A DNA stretch of 64,000 nt from Eumeta japonica (GCA_005406025.1 BGZK01000291.1:372001-436000), one strand, 5' to 3'. Shown: positions 34,330 through 47,154, counted from the first letter of the stretch. Numbers and translations: made by a program. The notes: generated from the letters alone by a model not told the origin.

Positions 34330-34452
34330 CTGTAGTACTTCGATATCCTTCGAGTGGCCACCGCCTTTTTCTCTTACGCGTTGAATCATTGTGTAGCGGC
34401 GCGGGCGCGCAGTTCGCGAAGTCCTTCGCGAATTGCGGGTGGATTGGTACTA
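34330..34452 (-). CDS. Candidate internal exon with strong splice borders
   Basis: On the minus strand a long pyrimidine tract ('gcgtccctctaccctctcac' then atag) leads into GC-rich sequence ending at 'agtactacag' with a consensus donor gtgagc. Two frames are open across it. One reads PIHPQFAKDFANCAPAPLHN and on to KRKRRWPLEGYRSTT. The other, if the second overlapping AG is used, reads YQSTRNSRRTSRTARPRRYT and on to REKGGGHSKDIEVLQ. The first lies in a 144-codon frame (34253-34687) whose upstream part is hydrophobic. Splice signals are the best in the window, but the protein is unrecognised and its partners are unknown. Confidence 0.35.
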
Positions 34453-35895
34453 CTATGTGAGAGGGTAGAGGGACGCAACATAGAAATATACAGGTAACGA
34501 TAACGATAAGGATGGAATACGTGTCATCATTGCAACACAAAACACCAACCGAAATTACGGCGCGACCAACGAAATGGAAATATTTAAAAAATACAACATA
34601 CATTATTTTAAATATTTTCAATACAGTCACGTTTATTAGAGAGTGACTAATAACTACCCAGCAAAAGACAAATGCAATTACTTGCATTCAAATAATAATA
34701 AATGTTTATTCATATAACATGCGACCGCAACCCATCGACGTGGTCGATGAGTCAGGCCGTCTAAGTAAACAAACCTTCATCATAATACAACCAATCTCTG
34801 TGTCATTCTACTTTTGAAACAATAAAATGATTAGATTTTTCAAAGAAATGGAACGACATCGATTTTAGTACGACTTATTTACAAGTGTCATGTTTTGTTG
34901 ATTTTGAGAACTCTTTCCGTATGCATATAGGTAGGTGCATAATTATACATATTAAATCAATAATTCCATTTATTTCTGTTCAAATGTAGTTTCCTAAATC
35001 TCACTGATATTTCGGTCGATTTTAATATATGGATATTTTTTTTTTAATTTTAGTTTTTAAGTGGTATAACAGGATAAATTTTCATATTTAAAACTTTGAT
35101 ATACCGTTAAACTATGATTTTATAGAGCGACCACACAGAATTACGTTGACTGAGTTAGGTACATTTTATGAGCTAGCGAAACAACAAAAATCAAAATACT
35201 CCAGGAATCCCCCCTTCTGATAAATGTTCATCAATTATTGACGTGATATCGCATTAATAAAGGCGAGGTACTCTCTTCAGGAATGACCTTTGTCGGGCCG
35301 TGCCAAAAGCGTTTTCTCGTCCTTGCGAAGGTCACGTCCGAAGGTCGGCCGGCACGTCGACCCTAGACCGGGCAAAACGAGAATAGATTTATGACTGCGG
35401 TAAAAAAAGAGATAAAATAAATTACCAAACGCGAAAGAGTTGCTCGCTATTCGCGGGCGCTCGTAGATGGCGGACTCGCCTTTCATGAATTTGCCTAACA
35501 AAAGCTCATCAAGACAATAAGCCATAAGAAATATATAATAATTTACCGCTCGGCAGAATCTTATCGCCGAGCTACGATTAATGTTTGGAGAATAATATTG
35601 ACGTGACTGATTAACTTCTTAGAGATTAAAGTAAAAAAGCTCCAAATATCGAAGCTGTTCCGAGTACACAGTGTGATGACCTTTCATCGCCGTCGGCAAC
35701 AAAAAAAAATCGTATGAAACAATTTATTCATTACCCAGATCGGTGTTAGCGATAAATAACTTTTAAACAAGCTCTAAGTAGTGAAGCTCGAAAGGTTAAT
35801 TGGAAAATACCAACGATGGCTCCGCACGCCTGACCCAAGATTTAGTACAGCTGCAGCCTGCAATACGGACTGCCGGAGGGCTTTAACGGTAACGT

Positions 35896-36576
35896 TTACC
35901 GTTCGCGTATCGCACCATCGCGGGGCGCGCTGCAACGAAATCGGATCATAACGTAACACAACGGGCTTATTTGTTGCACAATGGTCCTATAGCCTTGCAA
36001 TGGCATCACCCCCGGGGCACGTCCGTGCCCGAGGACGCTGAGCGACAATAACGAGCTTTGAAACCGTGCGAACAAGGTGTAGAATCCGTTAAGGCGGCGA
36101 TAACTCCCCATCTCCACAGAGCCAGAACACAATATCAGCCGTACTCGATGTCCGCGGTCACGAACAATATAAATAAAGTTGGATATCTCTACTGTTGCGA
36201 AGGATAATGGATCGTATCCCTTTGCGGAAGGGTCGACGATCGAGCGACGACGATGGCCCGCCAAGAGATGCGCGTGAGTATAGAGTTGCTCGCGAGTCGT
36301 GACCGCCTCCATCTTGCGTACGAGAGCTGTACCATTAGGGTCACCATATTTTAAATAATTAAGTAATATAAAAGCACCTACTATAAACCACCACACCATA
36401 TAAATAAATGTAAATGATGAAAATATAATACCAGCATATAGATCACACGTGTTATTGAAGGATTTATTTCCATTAATAGATCTGATTCTAAGAGAAGCGC
36501 ATCGATAAAAGTATTTTTCGTGTAATCCAGAGATTATGTGATATATATTTTTAATTGAAGTTAAAAATTCCCACAT
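35896..36576 (-). CDS. Longest open frame of the window, 226 codons, possible membrane protein
   Basis: From the minus ATG at 36576 the product begins MWEFLTSIKNIYHIISGLHE. It has one strong membrane segment at about residues 50-75 (IIFSSFTFIYMVWWFIVGAF). It then continues through GC-richer DNA with a soluble, arginine-rich part (KMEAVTTREQLYTHAHLLAG). A consensus donor (aat|gtgagt) sits 8 bases before the ATG, so the ATG may lie in an intron or the transcript may be unspliced there. A weak donor (atg|gtgacc) at the AT/GC boundary would give an exon of about 80 codons. A frame this long is unlikely by chance in AT-rich DNA. No family recognised. Confidence 0.3.
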   Translation of the reverse strand: MWEFLTSIKNIYHIISGLHEKYFYRCASLRIRSINGNKSFNNTCDLYAGIIFSSFTFIYMVWWFIVGAFILLNYLKYGDPNGTALVRKMEAVTTREQLYTHAHLLAGHRRRSIVDPSAKGYDPLSFATVEISNFIYIVRDRGHRVRLILCSGSVEMGSYRRLNGFYTLFARFQSSLLSLSVLGHGRAPGVMPLQGYRTIVQQISPLCYVMIRFRCSAPRDGAIRER

Positions 36577-36599
36577 CGTTACTCACATTGTTTTTCGAA

Positions 36600-38580
36600 T
36601 GTCCCTCCAGTTGACAGTCGTAGAAGAACTTACTTATATCAATTCGGGTAATGGTTTGGTGTCGTTTATTTTGTGACTGTTGATAAACATATATATCAGT
36701 TTGCAGTCTATGACTGCGGATAAGTCGTTGCTCTGTGGCATATTATTATTGTATAGGCGTGTCTGGCGGCGGCCAGTAACAGATTCCCGTCATGCTGGTG
36801 AATGTGGTTGTTAGCGTCATCCTTATGATTTACCGCACTGACACGAAACGTACGTAGATATTTGTTATTGATTGCTGTGACGGATTGATAAAATTAATAT
36901 TAACACTTATTTTGATAACGACCAATCCTCACAAAGCATGTTTCAGGCGAGCAAGTTCTCAAATGTATCTCTTTCTCTCTATCTACGTGATTCAAGTAAA
37001 TACAAAAAGATAACCTCTTGCTCTATTTCAACCCATCAATAAAAATACTTGGAAGAAAATTCGATAAACCAAATTGAAGGCACACAATAGCGTTCTTTAT
37101 TAATTATAAACTTAAACATTAAAATCGAGGAATAACTTTAATAATAAATAATTTTCGTTACATTAGGCATTTTAAAATGGGTATTTTCAGCCTGACGTCA
37201 TGCTTCGAATAGTCTTTTTAAATACATGCTAGTAAATTCGGTTTGTTTACTTATAATTTAACCTAACAGGCACCCTACACGGAAAAAAAGCGTGACCGAT
37301 GCGAGTGAAAGAGACGCACAGTTCGAGGGATCCGAAGTCAGCCGCGTGTCGGACAAGTGGCGTCGGCGCACCATTGTTCGGGATTTCGGATCGTCGGATG
37401 AATGGAGCCAGCGGCCATGATTATCGGAAGATGTCTATCTGTTCTGTCCGGCCTCTGGTCGTGTTCGGCTCTCGCGCACCGTTATTTGGGAGCCGATAAA
37501 AAACTTCCGCCCGCCCGCAATGGATCAATGTTGCAATTATACAGAAACTAAAGAATCTTTGAATAATTTAATCGCCATGGAAATGCTGTTTAAGCGTACG
37601 GAACGCTGTCTCTGATGAATTCGCGCTTGGCCCTTAAGACACTGAGTTACAACATTCACGAGTCGATACCTATTTATCATATCAGTATTATTATGAATTG
37701 AATTACTAAAATTAATTGTTTTATATAGTCTAGTCCAGTTTGTGATGTCGAGCCCGCGTTCGATATTTACCAATACCGTACGTACAAACAAACGTCTTTA
37801 GATACACATTTATGGATAACTCTGTAACATAAAATAAGTGTTACATTTACAGTTTTGCTTAACAGCGCCTTATAAATATTAGATCTCGTGCAATTATCAA
37901 TCACTCTATACCCATACAAATTAATTTTTATGAAGGGATGTAGAGCATCATATGTTAATTTTCAAATGTCGCTCAATTTTTCTACTATTTTTTATACCAA
38001 TCGGTTCCATATTTTAAAAGCCAAATCTTATGAAACGTAGAGATTTCAAAGATAAACTTTGAAATTCACAGCATTACTATAAATAAATATATTTGCAAGT
38101 GAAAACGCCTAGCTTGTGACAGGCTATTTACAGGGTTATTAAAATAATTTTGGGTTAAACAATGTTACCGCATAAAAAATTATGATAAAAATATTCAAAT
38201 AAAGTACTTATATAATAAGCCTGACAACAATAAATGTTTGTTTAATGTTGCAGAACATAAATGTGAATTATGAAATACGTCTACAATTTCTGTATGAATA
38301 CATTTTGTTTGAACATGGAGAAAAGTTTCACAATATGAAATGAAATGCACACTGTTTTTTGCGGGTTAAAATAAAACCAAGGCGAGAATAACAGAATTTC
38401 AGAGGTTTTAACAAAAATAAATATAACTGGACTGCGAAGCATTGATATGGGCTAAGTGTAGAAGGCTTGATTCTCAATCTGAAAATTGATGTATCGAGTC
38501 TGAGTAGACATTAATGAATTTTCCTAAGCTTCGAGAGAATTCCGAGGTTAGGTAAAAATTCCATCTCAATAGTGTATATA
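36600..38580. other. No gene seen; GC island 37270-37530
   Basis: The island has a 66-codon frame (RVKETHSSRDPKSAACRTSG...) without motifs. A palindromic CRE-type TGACGTCA lies at 37193-37200, and another at 48586-48593. The rest is AT-rich. Confidence 0.35.
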
Positions 38581-38582
38581 TG

Positions 38583-38938
38583 AAAAAACGACCAACACGC
38601 ATCTTATCGTGTTGGTTCAAATCACTACGAAACATCGGATATGCCTCAAATGCGCATTTTCTGGCTACCCTTAATTAGGAACATTGCTGTAAGAAAAAAC
38701 GACGAACTTGCATCTTGTCGTGTTGATTCAAATCACTGCGAAACATCGGATATGCCCCAAATGCGCATTCTCTGGCTATCCCTAATTAGGAACATTGCTG
38801 TAAGAAAAAACGACGAACTTGCATCTTGTCGTGTTGATTCAAATCACTGCGAAACATCGGATATGCCCCAAATGCGCATTCTCTGGCTACCCCTAATTAG
38901 GAACATTGCTGTAAGTAAAAACGACGAAATTGCATCTT
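38583..38938 (+). repeat. 111-bp tandem repeat, 3.2 copies, in-frame
   Basis: Units begin at 38641, 38752 and 38863 (111-bp steps exactly), preceded by half a unit from 38583 and trailing off at about 38938. Units 2 and 3 differ by a handful of bases. Because 111 is divisible by three, the + frame 38641-38967 (108 codons) repeats a 37-residue block starting MPQMRI(F/L)WLPLIRNIA. The first half-unit contains a hairpin (ccaacacg/cgtgttgg with an 8-nt loop) that is decayed in later units. Each unit also has 'ctaattag' and 'ctgtaag' signals resembling splice sites 10 bp apart. There is no start context or neighbour supporting a real protein. Confidence 0.9.
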
Positions 38939-38967
38939 TCATTTTTATTATCTGTCACTCATTTTAG

Positions 38968-41570
38968 AAAGGATATAACACCTCACTTTATGGTGAGAAT
39001 TATTTTTGAAGGAAGCGCAGTAGTGTAGTGCGCGAAGTGTATCAGAACGTAAATCAAGTTTAGTATTGCTTTTCATTAAAGCCTCTTCGATTTGCATCAT
39101 AAAAATTTGAATTTTGATATCAACACCGATCTCGAAGGACCAGGCACGACGATTTAATCGTTAAGGATGTCCTAAGCTATCATCCAGTGAGCTTTCGCAT
39201 TTAAATATTCTATATAAACGTTTATCGTAAACGCAGCTCCCCGGTATTTCGACTCATCCATATAAAAATCAATAAGATCGCGACCTCTATCGAAACTCAC
39301 GAAGGGCGTAATGTCTATTACAACTCTTGTCCGGCGATCGGTAATAAGCCTTAATAGACGCAGCGGGCGACAATTTCGCTTCCCCGGCGAACAATACGCG
39401 GGTCGGTCGGGCGCCGGGCGTGGGAATCGAAGCGGGCCCATCGATTAAGGTATTTCGATTGCGCGGCTCAAAGGGCGCCGACGCCGCGGCGGGCCCGTCT
39501 CGTCCCCCCCGACGCGGTCTGTTTGTACGGAACGGGAAAAAAATTAAGGGTCGACGCTGGCCCTTACGCGATGACTGCGCTCTTCTCGCGCGCGTTAATA
39601 CTTTTAGATTGATTGTAACGAATTTCACGGAATCGCTCTCCACGTACACGCTGCATGCGTATTCTACGTATATACGTGTTCCGTGTTACCGATAAATGTG
39701 GACTAAATCGTATCGTCCTGTCGCCGTTTTGGTTAACAATTTAAGACCGTAGGAGATAATGATTTTTGATATTCTTCTATTGTTTTTGTATTACGTCAAT
39801 TATACAAAATGTGGCACATTGAGATATGTTTGGAATCACTCCAGGTTTTCACAAATCGATAGTGAGCAATCAATATGTATTATTAATATCGGGCATACTA
39901 AGAAAATATTTTTGATCATGAGTTTAAATGTTGTATATGAATTTAGAATGCATCGAACACCACACGTCAATTTTGCTATCAAACGATCAAGTAATACGGC
40001 ACCCACTAAAAAGTTTACATATGCCGCTCGCGCTCCTGATTTAAGCCCACATGACAGACCCCTTAATAAACTTAAGTATGTAAGCGTAAGTTATCCGATT
40101 TCGGGATGTCTCACGTTTCAAACAGTACGCGTTACTTCGTTAATATTTTTTGTACCAGTTTCAAGCATGCATAACTTAGTAGTAACTTGGATGGATAGGA
40201 ACCGGTTTTAAGTAACTTTTTTTATTATCTATATACCGATAGAACAAAAAATAGTATTTATTTATTTTTCTTTACCAATTGAATAAATGCGTTCCCGACA
40301 AACAGGTTATGAATTAGCTAACTAAAATTTACTGTAAATGATATATATATATTTAATTAGTGAGAAAGTAAGCGTTGAACAATAAAACCAGAGAGTTGTC
40401 TAAATAATAAATGTTGTGCTAACACATATATAAAAATATTACGAGTAAAGTAATAGCTTGTTTTAAAACCTTTCCTTACTTCAGAATTTAATAACCATTA
40501 TCTTTTAACTCTTATTTGTACTTTTTTAGGTATTTTTTCCGTCGTCGGGTTTTAGTTTTTTTGTTTTAATTATTTTTCTTATACGATTTGATACAATTAT
40601 TAAGGTCTATCAAATTAATAACAAGCACTTACAGAATTCATTACACTTTGCTTTATTTACAAGCCTTAAAAAAATCCATTACATACGTACGTATTTTATA
40701 TCAATCACTTAGCAGTGATATATTTTTTATACGGAACTTATACATTTGCTGAATTTGTGCATTGAAACTTCGTTTATGAATAAGCTCGATACATTTTCAT
40801 TTTTTTTTTGTGACTTAGTTTATAATTTAAGTCATATACGCCATATTAGTCCTAATATAACGTCACATACACGCATAGCTTATGGCAAGCGTAACTTAAA
40901 CGAAGTAAACGACGCCTTATATTTTAAGGAATGACAAACCGCTTATCAACTTCATGGAAACAGATTAACACGCAAACATACATACTTAAACTGCCATAAT
41001 CGTAATTCTCTTCTTTGCCTCGCCATAGCCAGCTAAAAACTCGCTAACATTCTAACACAGCGTCTTATACTTGGCATCGAAATATTCTAATAGCATATTT
41101 TCGATTAACCAATCGTCGGGAATTATCCTCGCCTTTAAACGCACAGTCCTCGGCGATAGCTGGTCATCTTAATTGTCATTTTAATCGGATCGGTTTATTT
41201 TTTTATATTTTTTACAATACTATTAATTATTAGCTCGATATTGTACTAATTTTTAAGTAACTTAAAACATTGCATGTGAAGATATTAATTGTGAATTGAT
41301 GAATTTAAGAAACTAAATCATTTTTTCGTATATAACTCAGTATTCTTGTATTTTTAAAAATATGTTCAGATTCTAATACTAAAATAATTTCATTATTTCA
41401 TTAATGATAAAATGATTTCTTCAGATTTCGAATTATTACACTACCATCCGATATGTTTATTAGTTAGTAATAGTTGAATGACGACAAATCGACGCCATCG
41501 AACATAACATAATTTGGTGCATAAATATAAGAAAATATGTAAAAAAATAAAATAAATGTGCGGTCAGAGG
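38968..41570. other. GC island 39130-39640, then AT-rich; no gene seen
   Basis: The island is open on both strands (89-120 codons) with arginine/proline-rich products, a pattern I attribute to composition. A 150-codon + frame at 39759-40211 is AT-rich and shows no motif. Confidence 0.3.
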
Positions 41571-41574
41571 GATC

Positions 41575-41840
41575 CCCGTCAGGAAGGATGTTTTATATTT
41601 TAATATAAATCATGCAAAGTAAGGGATAAACTCAAAGAGTTCCATTCAATGTTTTAGGAAAAAATATTTATTCATTAAAAATGAGATACAAAGTAGTGAA
41701 TTATAAACTGTATATATTAAAGAGGGAGAATCGCATGGAGTAGAAATAGCGCTTTTTCGTTGTTACGATTTCTACCAGTCAATTCTTACCCCAAGCCGTC
41801 CTTCCAAAACGACATAAATCGATGTGGTAGCGGACACGTC
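41575..41840 (-). repeat. Interspersed repeat, LINE-tail-like, copy 2
   Basis: This is the partner of 14915-15150 in the same orientation. Shared blocks are 'aatataaatcatgcaaagta', 'aggaaaaaatatttattc', 'gttacgatttctaccagtca'. The two copies are roughly three-quarters alike by eye. Confidence 0.65.
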
Positions 41841-42107
41841 GCCCCCTGAAACGCTACAAAAACTTGAGGTTTGAATGTGTAGGTACACGTTGATACGGTT
41901 ACAAGAACTATAACCTTATAAAATGCTCTTATTGCAAGTACCGAAAGTATTCCTAAAATTTCGATTAATGTTCCTATTCGCATCGCGATTGAGCGCATAA
42001 ATACTTACAAGTACTTTTCTTCAAGAGAAAATGAAATTCAACATTTTCATTTCCTCTCAATTAAAGGGTACAAATAATTATAATGCAATAGTTATAAATC
42101 TTATACT

Positions 42108-42126
42108 TACACACACACACACATGT
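42108..42126. repeat. (AC)n microsatellite
   Basis: About seven AC units, followed by a gtgagtgcgtgtg stretch. Confidence 0.8.
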
Positions 42127-42559
42127 GAGTGCGTGTGTTTATGCGTGAATGCCTGAATGGTGTGTATTGCGGCAGAAGTAAAAATTAAGAACAATTAACT
42201 ATTTCATCCCTTCTCCGTAACCAAGGAAGGAAACAAGTCTAATTTGCTAAGTTTAAAGTCTGAACAATAGCCGAAAGCATTTTAAATTGCTGTGCGAAGT
42301 GCGATATCCTAAAACACTTGTGCACACAAACAGCGATAAATCATTAAGAACCCCAGTATTTTTTTTTTGAAATTTTTCCGTCACATAAGTTTTACAATTC
42401 TGCACTCAACCTCTCTCGTACAAATAACTACCCAAATTTATACATCATCAATGTCAAGCAATAAACCGTCAATCGGATGCCGCCAGCGCAATATCATCCA
42501 CGCAGTATAATCGTCACGTTGTTATCCCGACATCCCGTCATAAATTACCATTCGGTACA

Positions 42560-42800
42560 TCCTGCGGTCCTTATCGCGGCCGGCGCGCGGCGTGACTAAG
42601 GCGCGGAGATCAAGTGCGCGCCTGAGAAAAAGTACGGCCGATGACTCACTCACCTACGTGCATACATACATGCGTACATACATACATACGGACATAAATA
42701 CCTTCATACGGACATACGCACAATTCGCAGTAACCGCTTACATCGCGGCCGCACTCGCGTCACGTCGCCGTCGCGCAGTCGGCGCGCTGCGGCCGCGTTA
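42560..42800. repeat. GC island containing a (CATA)n/(GACATA) tract
   Basis: A CATA-rich tract (cgtgcatacatacatgcgta and onward) runs from about 42657 to 42715 between two very GC-rich, CpG-rich blocks. The 69-codon frame across it is the translated tract. Confidence 0.6.
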
Positions 42801-43418
42801 AAATTCTGAGTACTGTGTTAACGATAAATTTTAGCGTGTCGCTCATTATTGTATTGTTTGTATGCCGCGTGCGAGTTGTTATGAGACAGTGCATGCACGA
42901 ATATATCACATCTTCTTTATAGCCTCGTAAGAGTGTTTCATTTGTCGCTGGTATCGATTCCCGAAGGATATACAAGACAAACGTTGCAAAGTTTTAAGTG
43001 TGAGCTATTATTTAAACTTTATTGTCGCCTTTTGGGTATACAGAACCGGAAGGTATTTTCAAAAAGCCTTAATGTGACGCCAGAATTTGTCTTTTACATA
43101 TGACGATATTATGCGCACTTATAAGTAACGCATATATTTTTTTAATTATACTCAAGATTTTTATAACGTTAAATAAACTCAATGAGAATCAATTATTTAA
43201 CACAAAGGTTAAATTAGTTTTATGAAACTCTATAAAACATTTAACTTGTGAAACGAAACTGAAATTTGAATACAGTATGAATACCTATGTAATATACGAT
43301 AAGTTTCATACTAAGCAGTTAATAGCTATTTATAACGAAATATAAAGTTAATTACTGTAGGAGTCGCGTAATTTGTCTGCCATTCGAAATCTATGTACAT
43401 AGTAATAGCTCTCAGAAC

Positions 43419-43442
43419 ATGTGAAAGTCTAGACTTTCACAT
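43419..43442. repeat. Perfect 24-bp palindrome
   Basis: The half atgtgaaagtct is followed at once by its exact reverse complement, with no spacer. It is isolated in AT-rich sequence. Confidence 0.95.
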
Positions 43443-43444
43443 AT

Positions 43445-44920
43445 TATTTTAATTGGCGCTGCTGTCAAATAGTGTCCAGGTTTTGTAATACTGCAATTAA
43501 ATAATGAGTACTCCATTTGCTTAATGATGAAAATAACAACTAGGTCTGTTAAAATATTTAATACAGATATGTATTTGATCCAAACACATGCTCACTATTA
43601 TTGGATCCACTTTTTATAATGCGCACACCATTTATACATCGCCAGTTCGTTTCCAATTTAGAAGGAATGAATTATTGACATGTACCAGCATAGCACATAA
43701 AGAAACTTAAATAATAAATTACAGACGTTGAAACGAAAAAAAAACTGTACTAGCAGAATAAATACGCGCAACTCCGGGCCTCTATTCTCAGTTTTATATT
43801 ATAATAAATATTTTTTTTGTGCATAAACTTTAAATCAATAGTCTTAATTTTTAAATATGGAGCTTTTATTCAAGGACATGCAAAACATTAAACTTGCATA
43901 ATCTTATTAATATATTATTTAAGTAAGTACTTTGTATCTTCTCTCGCGTTTACCAAACAACTATGTTTTGGAAACAAAATCATATTAATTACAATATTAG
44001 ACTGTCTTTATAAAATAGTCAGTAAATTAAAATGATTTTAAAAGTAGAATATAAAATGTAACTTTTGTCACATGTCAAATGTCACAATCGTATTAGATAA
44101 CGTTATTTATTAATTAATTGTAAAAATTAAAAATTAATTACTTTTTACTACGATAATTAAAAAAAATGTTAACAAATAGTCTATAAAATTCACATAGTTT
44201 CTGTCCTATGTTATAACTTTCATTCTTAGAAAATACGTCAAATTGGTGACAAAGCTATTGTTCACACATTTTCGTTATTCAATTTAATAGTGTGAAATAA
44301 GATATTAATACTATTAACAATTCGGATATTACGTCCTACAAGAAATACGACATAAAAAATAACAAATAATAAAATGAAATGTCAACACTGACAAATATCG
44401 TTTTATCTTTAAATCTTTCCTACACATATTGTGTTATATTATAGTAATATATTGCGTATTTTCAATGTCACGATCCACCGGAATCGGGCCCCTAGAGACG
44501 GCCAAGAACAGATGAATATTGCACATGGGACGAGCTACCCCTCGATTAGGTACGCACGTCCCTAACCCTAGCGCAAAGTAACAGCTGTTGCCAAATGCAC
44601 CAGCCATTAGGGGTTGTGGTAACTTCTTTACAGTAATCAAACGAAGTTTGCGTCTCTGACGTCTATTGTTCTAGAAACTTTATACATACATTAAAGAAAA
44701 ATATGCGTAAGACTATTCACCTTTTTAGGCGCATAGTAATGTATCTAGTGCAAATGATAGTTTTGACACCGATTTGATATTAAGCTCTATATAGAAGATT
44801 TGAATTATAAACACTAAAGTATTTATATATTAATTAATGTATTACCATAATATTACATAAAAAAGTTGATAGAATAGCAATATTCTATGGCCTTACGCAG
44901 ATTAATAAACTAGTAATTAA
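43445..44920. other. AT-rich, no gene or repeat recognised
   Basis: No splice-bordered frame, SINE head or TIR pair seen. A slightly GC-richer patch at 44465-44620 gives a 68-codon minus frame without motifs. Confidence 0.4.
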
Positions 44921-44924
44921 AAAA

Positions 44925-45553
44925 AAATAGGACAAATTCAAGTCGGACTCATGTGGAAGATTGCGCACATATTATAGAAGTATATAAAATTATTATATAT
45001 TTTATAAAGATTTTCGTTTTGGAATCAAATTATGTATTCAATGAGTGAGGCTCTATATTCTGGATTTCTTTCAAAATTTTAGGTTCAGTAGTTTCGAAGA
45101 TAGATATTCCTTGATTTTAGTATACTTGCTTCAATATATTTTTAACAATGCATTTGAAAATTGTAAAACGTATATATTTGTACATTAATGTATATGTATT
45201 CGGAATATATAAAAAATGTTTAAATTTTTTTTTAATTATCTTCTTTAGGCGTCTAAACAATGAAAATAAAAATGGGTAAATTGTGAATTTCTCAAATTAT
45301 TTTCATATTTCACTGTCAATATGACTTCCCCCAAAATCTGGGACTGCGAATGTTCTTCGTAACAAACCAATTTATGTATTCATTTACGTTATACGTCCGT
45401 GATGGGATCACCTTACTCTGTAAATGATTTGTTAAAAACGCACTCTTTTTCGTCCAAAAATTCTGAAAAATAGGTTGTGACAGACAGACAGACAGATCTA
45501 AGAGTGATCCTATGAGGATTCTGCTTTTTTCATCGGACGTACGAAATCCTATA
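44925..45553 (+). repeat. 'agggttccgtac' family element, copy 3
   Basis: It starts 'acaaattcaagtcggactca' and ends with 'gacagacagacagacagatc', 'agtgatcctatgaggatt' and 'cgtacgaaatccta'. This is the standard order for this lepidopteran family as I remember it. Confidence 0.7.
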
Positions 45554-45859
45554 TATTGTCATGGGTTCTTGTTGCGTGTGCAAAATTTCAGATTATTCCA
45601 ACGTGCGGAAATTGGTGAAAATTAAGAAGATTTATATAACATCCAAACATATGTACCGAACTGATATAAGAATATTAAAAAGAAAATTTATCTTAGCATT
45701 CAGATTTTATTTGCTTTAATATTACAATCGTACGCATAATCCTCTACGTGCAGCAACTGAATGATGGTTCAAGCAGTAGGGACTGTAGCAGCAGCTAGTA
45801 GATATAAGAAAATGAAAACATAAATAAACAGCTATTAGAAACGATTACAACCGAAACAG

Positions 45860-46040
45860 CTTTCACAGTCCGGGATCCTTCCTGGCCGCGGCGTCGGGTG
45901 GCGCGCGGGGCGCGCGCCCGCCGCGTGGGGTCGCCACACGTGCTACAATGGCGCCCCTCGGCGTTAACCCCTCGTAAAGCTGCTCGGCTGCGATGAGATT
46001 TCTGAACTTGTTCTGTACTATGTTCACGGTGAAAACGCCG
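45860..46040. other. Very GC-rich CpG island
   Basis: Dense CpG with gcgcgc runs. A minus frame of 92 codons crosses it (RSRAALRGVNAEGRHCSTCG) with no recognised domain. Possibly a promoter or regulatory island. Confidence 0.3.
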
Positions 46041-46376
46041 ACCGTGGAACATATTGATTGTAAAAATGTTCAAAACTTAAACTTATGGACATCTGTTTAC
46101 CGCCTAAATGCAATGTAGAAAGTTATTTGAAACTATGTTGATATTATAACTGAAGATATTTTATTAAGTAATAATTACATGTTATTAGATATTTAATGTG
46201 CATTTACTAATTACAATTTATGAATATGTATTTTTAAGTAAGTTTAAAAATTGTTAAAGAAATATATCTTGACAGTTTTACAATTTCATTAAATATTTAC
46301 GATTACATGAAAATTTGGAATTAAGTATAAAAACATATAATTTTGATAAAGAAAAATTCATCTCAAAAACTAATTT

Positions 46377-46420
46377 TTTAATTTCTTTAAAATCAGATGA
46401 CTGATTTTAAAGAAATTAAA
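46377..46420. repeat. Perfect 20-bp inverted repeat, 4-nt loop
   Basis: The arm tttaatttctttaaaatcag (46377-46396) and its exact inverse (46401-46420) surround atga. Confidence 0.95.
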
Positions 46421-47154
46421 TAAAGACAATAGTCTTGATTATATGTGCATACATATATAGCTAAAAAACCAAAAATAATTACGCTATCCATTCGAATTTA
46501 TCCATTAATATTTAAATATCTACATCCAATAAATTATCAAGTCTTTATCGAACACGAAACACGTAGGCGTAATTATAATAAAACGTAGTAAACTAATTTA
46601 AAATTACTAACTAATGTTGTACCTATGACGGGTTTATACGACCTTACATACCCTCAAATCTAAGTGTGTAAACTACGTGCGGGTCATACGAAAACGCGGA
46701 TTATGGATCGAAGCAGGGTCTAAAAACAATATATTTTCCCCGAAATGTGTTTATAGTAAATTATGTAGTGCCTACTTAAAATCAATATGTACTTATCAGA
46801 CGTTCCTGACGCATCACATAGAAAGTAATAGAAGAAAATTTTTTCTGCTAATAAATAAAGGTATAAAATTTATGTAGGTATGAAAAGGTAGGTATGATAT
46901 ATATGTCTTTTAATTTGCTTCTTACGAAACGAGTAGAAGGACGAAGTGATGAGCATCGTTTTTATAATTTAATATGTCTTTTGACTGAATATGGAAAAAA
47001 CATATGTGGTAGATTGATGTAATTTAATAGTCCAGTCTACCGTCATGAGGTAAGTTACATTTTATCTATTTGACGTTTCGAGAATATAAAGCGTGATGCG
47101 ATACACCGAAAGATCCCACCCCTTAAAGAGATAATATCTTTAAGGATGACAAGT

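Noticed and set aside
39287..39695. Overlapping frames of 89-120 codons on both strands
   Set aside because: GC-rich island; the products are arginine/proline-rich and mutually overlapping, with no splice signals or known motifs.
42655..42660. Strong minus-strand donor (gtgagtgagt) suggesting an exon
   Set aside because: The supposed exon would be the CATA microsatellite, which cannot be a sensible coding exon.
45935..45957. A 20-bp exact match to the bacterial 16S rRNA segment cacacgtgctacaatggcgc
   Set aside because: The flanks on both sides diverge at once from any 16S sequence I know, and the match lies in a GC-rich island. I treat it as chance; a BLAST with 200-bp flanks would settle it.
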